Notes under the pieces: generated by a model | What the model was told of the DNA's origin: nothing | The model's database searches: none | Seen by the model: only the letters and a program-made list of their open reading frames with translations | Shown here: in pieces, positions 18,136 to 22,998 of the stretch | Layout of the letters: each line of letters starts with the position of its first letter | Position numbering within the stretch: the first letter of the stretch is position 1 | Source: Chara braunii | Lineage: Eukaryota; Streptophyta; Charophyceae; Charales; Characeae | Direction: 5' to 3' | Length of the DNA: 22,998 bases | NCBI GenBank assembly: GCA_003427395.1 | Contig: BFEA01000595.1 | Span: 624,200-647,197 of the forward strand | Program-made: the position numbers and the translations under genes

Positions 18136-18865
18136 CGACACTCAAGTGTCGGCTGACAGACGCTTTGAGGGGTAATCTCTCTACGCCAGACAACCGTCAT
18201 GGGCGGTTGAAGCTCAGACCCTCTTCTGCACCCCGTGCAGAGGGGTTGAGTAGACAGCTTTAAGCTGTCGTTGCGGTCAAACATCAAGGGGTTTGACTCT
18301 GACGGCCGCCACGGAGGAGACCCGAAAATCAGACCCATAGGCGACCCGATGTCCGAGGTAATGAAGACCCGTACACGGACTCCCATGGGTCGGCTGGGAC
18401 TGGTAGTTCGCCCATGCGTCGCTTCGCGATATCGAAAAACCCGAATCTATTAGTCATAACGCACATTGGTTCTCGCCTCCCGACCCATAACCTTAGTGCG
18501 AAAATCGGTAAGTGCAGCGCGCGCGGATTTAGTATAAGAGCGTGCGGACGCAGGACCTACCCATACCAATTTGCAATGCAGCTCTACGCGAGTACCCCCG
18601 ATGACGGCGCGTTATGTGGTGCCCATACCCAAAATGGCTCTTCGGAGCCATGGCGTTCCTTCCAACGCTCAGGCATTGGCTGACGCGCGTTCTAAGGGGA
18701 GGTAACCCTTTAGTGGGCGCAAGACCGGCCTGAGGGTCTTTCCATCTTCTGCACCTTGAGGTGTCCTAAGGGGTGCGGGGTAAGACGGCCCCTAGGGCGG
18801 GAAGGAATTTGGAGCGGTGGTGAGTTGCCTGACGCATCACCAGCGACACGCTAACCCTTCCGCCC
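18136..18865. other. Dense series of short hairpins
   Basis: Visible stems include CGACAC/GTGTCG (18,136-18,151), CAACCG/CGGTTG (18,191-18,209), TCTGCAC/GTGCAGA with CCC loop (18,225-18,241), GACAGCT/AGCTGTC (18,253-18,269), GTCAAAC/GTTTGAC (18,276-18,297), TCGC/GCGA (18,419-18,429), ATGGCTC/GAGCCAT with TTCG loop (18,634-18,651), AACGC-TCAG/CTGA-GCGTT (18,664-18,691), CTAAGGG/CCCTTTAG (18,692-18,713), AAGACC/GGTCTT (18,721-18,740) and GCACC/GGTGC (18,751-18,776). The last is a nested stem GGGCGGGAAGG/CCTTCCGCCC (18,795-18,865) with TGGTGA/TCACCA inside. Confidence 0.6.
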
Positions 18866-19365
18866 GGAACTTTATCGTTCCACCAAAATAAACTCCAACA
18901 AGGAAAAAAAAATCAAAACTCTTAACATCATCAGACAGAACATCGTCGAGATTAGCCCTGAGGGGGTTACCCGAACGTACGCTTACTGCATCAGGATAGG
19001 TACAGAACAGTCTCACTCAGACACAAAGGTTGTGGGGTAGTTCACTCTCACGATTGTTGTGTGGTTTGCCCATCTGACTCCAAGACAAGATCACTCAACA
19101 TAACCCAAATGAGACTCTTCCATACAGACCTGCAATCACATCACAGAATCAAGCAAAGATCCATGCACTACACGGGGTCAACTCCAACCAACCTCTCCAC
19201 TCATACCCCTTGCTTTAGCCATGCAAACCCCAACCTCCAGCCAACCAACCATAATTAAGTACTCAGTACCTCTGTTAAATGACCATTCAATAAAAGTCTG
19301 GGTGAAACCTCGACAAAACAATAAAATCACCAGGGCTAAAGCCTTTTTAGGTTGAGTATTGAGGG

Positions 19366-19424
19366 CGACTTGGGGTTGAGTCGTAAACCGACGAGTCGGC
19401 AACCGACCTGTTATCAATGATAAC
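19366..19424. other. Alternative hairpins plus AT-rich hairpin
   Basis: CGACT/AGTCG spans 19,366-19,383. CCGAC (19,388-19,392) can pair with GTCGG (19,395-19,399), which can instead pair with CCGAC (19,403-19,407), so two states exclude each other. GTTATC-AAT-GATAAC follows at 19,410-19,424. Confidence 0.4.
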
Positions 19425-19645
19425 AAAAGAACGATCCTTCAAGCCTTCAGTCAAACACAGAAACCTGCATCACAGTACAGGCCAACGAAAGGTACTACTT
19501 ATGTTTGTGCCAAGGGGAGAACATCCCCCCTAGTCGTACCCTAGCTCCTCTACTAGTACCAAGCCACTGAGTACCTCCTCTAATCAGGATAGACCTACAA
19601 AGTAGCTTCTAGCTGAGAAATATTCTAACTCCCCAAATTCTACAC

Positions 19646-19756
19646 AATTTCGGCAGCGCTTCCCATAGGAAAAGTGCCTTTTCAGAATTTCTATAAGTCC
19701 AAGAATGACCGACTCCTTCAGATTTGTAGAAATTTCGGCAGCGCTTCCCATAGGAA
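19646..19756. repeat. 26-bp direct repeat, 85-bp period
   Basis: Two copies that appear identical (19,646-19,671 and 19,731-19,756) begin AATTTCGGCAGCGCTTCCC and end ATAGGAA. The repeat itself contains TTCC/GGAA arms. Similar FCGGCAG-type strings recur in some plant LTRs as far as I recall, but I cannot place it. Confidence 0.9.
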
Positions 19757-19900
19757 CAGGAGGTTGCCAAGGTTTATATGAAGCTGGAAGATGAAAAGAT
19801 AAAGCACGTTACACTTGGGACTAACTTCTGACATCTGCTTGATGAATCAGGATCAATGATAACCATCACGACCTCTAGACGAGATTGTGAGTTAGCATTG

Positions 19901-20216
19901 AGCCTGACCCCTGGCAGGGTCAGTCCTACCTTCATCCCAAGCTCTCCCTCCCATCACCCATCTGATCTACCTATGGCTCCAACACTTGGCGAGCATCTAC
20001 AACAACTATCCTATGGAAAGGACGCCCCAAGTGAAAGCCCACAAGCATGCATACACATACATCTCTCACAATCCCACATCAATTTGCCCAAGTAGTTCGT
20101 TAGATGATTCAAATTTTTTCCTTTTATAAACCCCCTCGCCTATGGCATACGATCAGACTCACATGAATAAAAGGGTGTATCTGATCTGCCTAAATAATAG
20201 ATAGAATACGCACAAC
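19901..20216. other. Gene-less stretch before the hairpin array
   Basis: No gene is seen. One hairpin TGACCC-CTGGCA-GGGTCA lies near 19,904-19,921. The 79-codon plus frame at 19,856-20,095 resembles nothing known. Confidence 0.45.
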
Positions 20217-21134
20217 TGGACTGCCCTAACCCTTAGGGTGTGTCCAACATAACATATATTGTATACATAGCACATATGACCAGATCGCCCTACCCTAGGG
20301 TACGTCTGGCTCCTGCCAACTCAACAACAAGAAGCATAGGACCGGCTGCCCCAACCCTTAGGGTGCCCAGTCTGCCTTATACACGGTTACATATGGCACA
20401 ACATTAGACCATCCCTACCCTAGGGTACGTCTAACTTGCCTGAACATAGGTACAAACGACAAAAGTCGGACCGCCCTACCCTAGGGTACGTCCGACTTAC
20501 ATTACATCACGACAAAAGCATTCCACTAGGCCGCCCTAACCCTTAGGGTGCCTAGCTAGCCATACAACAGGTAATATGATACAGACACTTGCACAAACTT
20601 TACTTCTTTCTTTCTCTTGCTAGGCAGTCGATCGGACCTTTCCAACAAATGGAACTTCCGATCCGCCTTCTTTGTTTAGAAGGGGAAATAAAACAGGTTT
20701 ATACTAACTCTCTGNTCCTTAATGTTANCATGANCATACCACTGAACCGCCCTNCCCTAGGGTACGTTCANCCTGCCNAGTTACCTTCTTTTTACTCTTC
20801 ATCTATTTCCTTTCTTCTTTAGTTNTACCTGACTTATTGACTGGCTTTCCCTACCCTAGGGTNCCCGGTCTGTCAGAAGNATANGNTCAAAATAATATAT
20901 ATACCAAGTTTTATACTTTGGTTAACCAATTGATTCATGGCTCATGGCTAAGCCGCCCTACCCTAGGGTACGCTTAGTCTTATGCCCTTTGTACCCTCAG
21001 AGAAAACATGCCCCTCAATCCATTCAAATAAACACCAGGACTCTGGGCCTTCCCTACCCTAGGGTGCCCGTCCTCCTGTTCAGAAACCCCAAAAGAAACA
21101 GCGACTGATCCCCTCCTACCCTAGGCGGGACCAG
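20217..21134. repeat. Array of eleven hairpins with shared core and covarying outer stems
   Basis: Each unit has the core CCCTA-CCC-TAGGG or CCCTAA-CCC-TTAGGG (self-pairing, CCC loop), usually preceded by CG/TG and followed by TAC/TG, then flanked by arms that differ between units yet pair within a unit. Units and arms: 20,217-20,246 TGGAC/GTCCA; 20,280-20,309 CCAGA/TCTGG; 20,339-20,373 imperfect GAC..GGC/GCC..GTC; 20,404-20,434 TTAGAC/GTCTAA; 20,463-20,498 AAGTCGGAC/GTCCGACTT; 20,526-20,555 CTAGGC/GCCTAG; 20,743-20,770 TGAAC/GTTCA; 20,839-20,870 GACTGG/CCGGTC; 20,948-20,977 CTAAGC/GCTTAG; 21,037-21,074 AGGAC..GGGC/GCCC.GTCCT; 21,105-21,134 CTGATCCC/GGGACCAG (one mismatch, degraded core). Spacers between units share no obvious sequence. 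Several single Ns fall inside. Role unknown; strand of any transcript unknown. Confidence 0.9.
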
Positions 21135-21240
21135 CCATAAAAAGTCATTCATACAGCCCGACAAACCTCAATAAAACATAGCACTGAGCCCACATCCACT
21201 CGGAGGAGCCCANCCTTGGGTTGACCCGGTCAAAGCATGC

Positions 21241-21890
21241 AAACACCTTCATCCCACCTTCCCCCTGTTCATCCTGTCTGAATTCACTCAAAAAATTATC
21301 TGACCTCTCATGTATACTTGTTCATTTACCTTTTCACAAGGCATGTCCTGACATACATAACAAGACAAAAAGTAGTATCCTTACATAGTTGTATTCAGGT
21401 ACCCAAGGATAATAAGTAGGGGAAGGGATCACACGGGTTGACGAGATTATACCTGAAGTTCCGTGCCTCCAGAACCCCGCCTGGGCTCCGGCAGAGCTCC
21501 CGCAATCGGTGGGGCGAACCTCCCACAGAGGCCTTGGCGCGGACCTACGGGTTTCAATCCCGCCCGCCGCCTTCCTCTCGTAACCTCAGACTAGACTGAG
21601 AGTAAGGAAGGTTGAGGTAGAAAGTTTAGACTCTCAGATACAAGGGAGGTGCGCTCAATCTCATTGGAGAGGGCCTTGAAATCTTCAAACTCCAGAGGCC
21701 CCCGCAATGATGGCCAATGACGCAGCAAGGGTAGCCAGGTCTCGTCCAAAATGTAGCATACCAGTCTCAGGATAGTCCTCTAAGTTGTCGTAACAGCCTT
21801 ATGCAGGGTCTGCGCGCAGCCGACGCATAGCAAGGTACACAACGAAGTCCGCCAACGAACGTTCAGCCGAGTACTAGGCGCACAGCAGCA
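21241..21890. other. Gene-less stretch with GC-rich inverted repeats
   Basis: A hairpin CCTTCCT (21,570-21,576) / AGGAAGG (21,605-21,611) encloses CTCAG/CTGAG. CGGGTTTCAATCCCG near 21,548-21,562 resembles a tRNA T-arm, but no matching acceptor, D-arm or anticodon arm was found upstream, so no tRNA is called. Confidence 0.45.
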
Positions 21891-22959
21891 TGGCACCGTT
21901 GCAGTCCTATGTTGATAGGCCAGCAATATCAGCTTGCTGCAGCCCCACAGCTTACCGCAGTACTAAGCAGCGACTGCGCAGTCAGCAACTCAACCTCAGC
22001 TGCAGTAGCAGCACCTCCACGAGCCGGGGAGGAAAGACAACAGCCTTTCTGTATAGCCGCAGATTGCTGCCAACCCCCTCATTCTACTGAGCAACGTACT
22101 GCGCAACAGGTAACTCTTCTGTCCGCAGCTGGCTTGTCGCTGCCTCTTCTGACTTCGTGAGCGTGCACAGTCCAACAGGCAAATCCACAGTCCGCTGCCG
22201 GTCTCACGCCGCCCCCTTCTGACTGTGGGGGCTTGCACAGTCTAGCAGGCAAGTCCACAGTCCGCTCCAACAAGCGACCCAAGGATCAGCAGCTGCAGCA
22301 CTCCGCGCGCAGTAATGTGTCATAATGCACAGCCATGTACAGAAAAACGCAGCAAAAACGGCAGCCGTGCGCAGTAGGAAGGCACAGCAGCAGTAGCTTC
22401 CTCAGCAACATGTAGACCGCGGCCTGCAAACCGTGTACAGCAAGGTGCGATGGCCACGGAATAAGGCACGTTGTAAGTAGCCGCATTCGTCCAAGAACCC
22501 ACCGCGCCTGCTACAGCGTCCCGATGACCTTCAGCTAGCAGCCCAAAGAATCTGCTCTCAGTTCCCCAGACTAGCCTCTGAGTCACGGCTGCGGTCCATC
22601 CTGTGACTGTGTGGGTTAAAAACCTCTGCGTCGTACTCATCCTGCTGAGAGAAAAACTCTGTGGTATCCAGCCCAGGCAGTATAACATATGACAGTCTGT
22701 CCCCAGCTAGCCAAGCACGGTAGCATTACTCCCCAACAAGCCCTGCAAGTATTGTAAATAAGAGTAGCCAGTGGTGGTGCTTAACAAGGCACCGCGTTCC
22801 CCAGTTGTCAGACTCGGTGACTACCCATGTGAACACCCGTCGTAACTCAGAGTCCACTACTGTCAACTATGTCGGTCAGCACCATGACAGAGAGGTCGGC
22901 AACCCGGCCTTGTTCGCCAGTTGCATTCAACTGGGAGCCAGACTGGACTGAACCTTGAC

Positions 22960-22962
<3 letters not shown>
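21891..22962. other. GC-rich repeat DNA, no gene supported
   Basis: Short CAGCA/CTGCAG-type strings recur across the region and several 60-120 codon frames overlap on both strands without family resemblance. The longest (minus 22,320-22,688) has no motif. I see no splice-bounded coding exon. Confidence 0.45.
22146..22266. repeat. 51-bp diverged tandem repeat, 70-bp period
   Basis: Copies at 22,146-22,196 and 22,216-22,266 share CTTCTGACT, TGCACAGTC, CAGGCAA and TCCACAGTCCGCT in order. A fainter related string precedes them near 22,097-22,128. Confidence 0.85.

Positions 22963-22998
<36 letters not shown>
22963..22998. repeat. (TC)n microsatellite at the window end
   Basis: Eighteen uninterrupted TC units run to the last base, so the true length is not known. 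Confidence 0.98.

Larger units (their letters stand above)
17477..19900. other. Gene-less, hairpin-rich region
   Basis: No protein family is recognisable; the 130-codon minus frame at 17,994-18,386 is crossed by many inverted repeats and looks non-coding. Structured sites are listed separately. The stretch does not resemble Gag, LTR2, rRNA or tRNA. It may be a further noncoding element or a divergent repeat family. Confidence 0.5.

Noticed and set aside
17994-18386. 130-codon minus-strand gene
   Set aside because: It runs through several perfect inverted repeats and matches no family; noncoding structure explains the region better.
20217-21134. CRISPR array
   Set aside because: The repeat units are hairpins with variable arms, spacers are irregular in the second half, and the context is eukaryotic without cas genes.
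21460-21575. Possible tRNA gene
   Set aside because: Only a T-arm-like CGGGTTTCAATCCCG is present; acceptor, D and anticodon arms could not be built.

Overview
The window reads as nuclear DNA of a plant-lineage eukaryote, most likely a charophyte green alga (Chara-like). This rests on an importin-type exon with canonical AG/GT splice borders, two decayed Ty3/gypsy retrotransposons, an initiator-Met-tRNA-like primer binding site and scattered single Ns of a draft assembly. The species is inferred from the style of the elements and is not proven. No bacterial operon, CRISPR array, rRNA or convincing tRNA was seen, and no intact host gene is contained.

Layout. 1-1,000: diverged tandem repeats. 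1,001-4,238: AT-richer DNA that looks like intron or flank. It holds one strong host exon at 2,123-2,197 (importin-11-like HEAT repeat, 25 codons, phase 0) and two short tandem duplications. 4,239-5,126: G-rich DNA with proline-rich reverse-strand open frames of unknown meaning. 5,127-12,044: element 1, a plus-strand Ty3/gypsy retrotransposon. Its parts are a 5' LTR (right end 5,949), a PBS, a long GA-rich leader, a broken gag with zinc knuckle, protease, reverse transcriptase, RNase H, and an integrase cut short after its DDE glutamate. 12,045-12,434: junction DNA with a second PPT/LTR-start-like site and a 38-bp tandem repeat. 12,435-17,476: element 2, a minus-strand chromovirus. It has a well delimited 3' LTR of about 1.6 kb, a PPT, an integrase with GPY/F-like and chromodomain-like regions, RNase H, RT and the start of protease; gag and the 5' LTR are missing. 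The two elements face each other tail to tail, and both carry many frameshifts and stops.

17,477-21,240 has no recognisable genes but is full of predicted secondary structure. It includes a possible pseudoknot (17,946-18,009), about a dozen compact hairpins (18,136-18,865), alternative hairpins (19,366-19,424) and an array of eleven hairpins (20,217-21,134). All eleven share a CCCTA(A)-CCC-(T)TAGGG-like core, while their outer stem arms differ between copies and mostly stay complementary within each copy. The first six are spaced 61-63 bp apart although the spacers are unrelated. This compensatory pattern is the best candidate here for an undescribed structured element. 21,241-22,998 holds GC-rich repeat DNA and ends in a (TC)n microsatellite.

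Retrotransposon proteins of this class would normally work together (Gag particle, protease maturation, RT/RNase H cDNA synthesis, integrase insertion), but neither copy here looks able to encode a working set.
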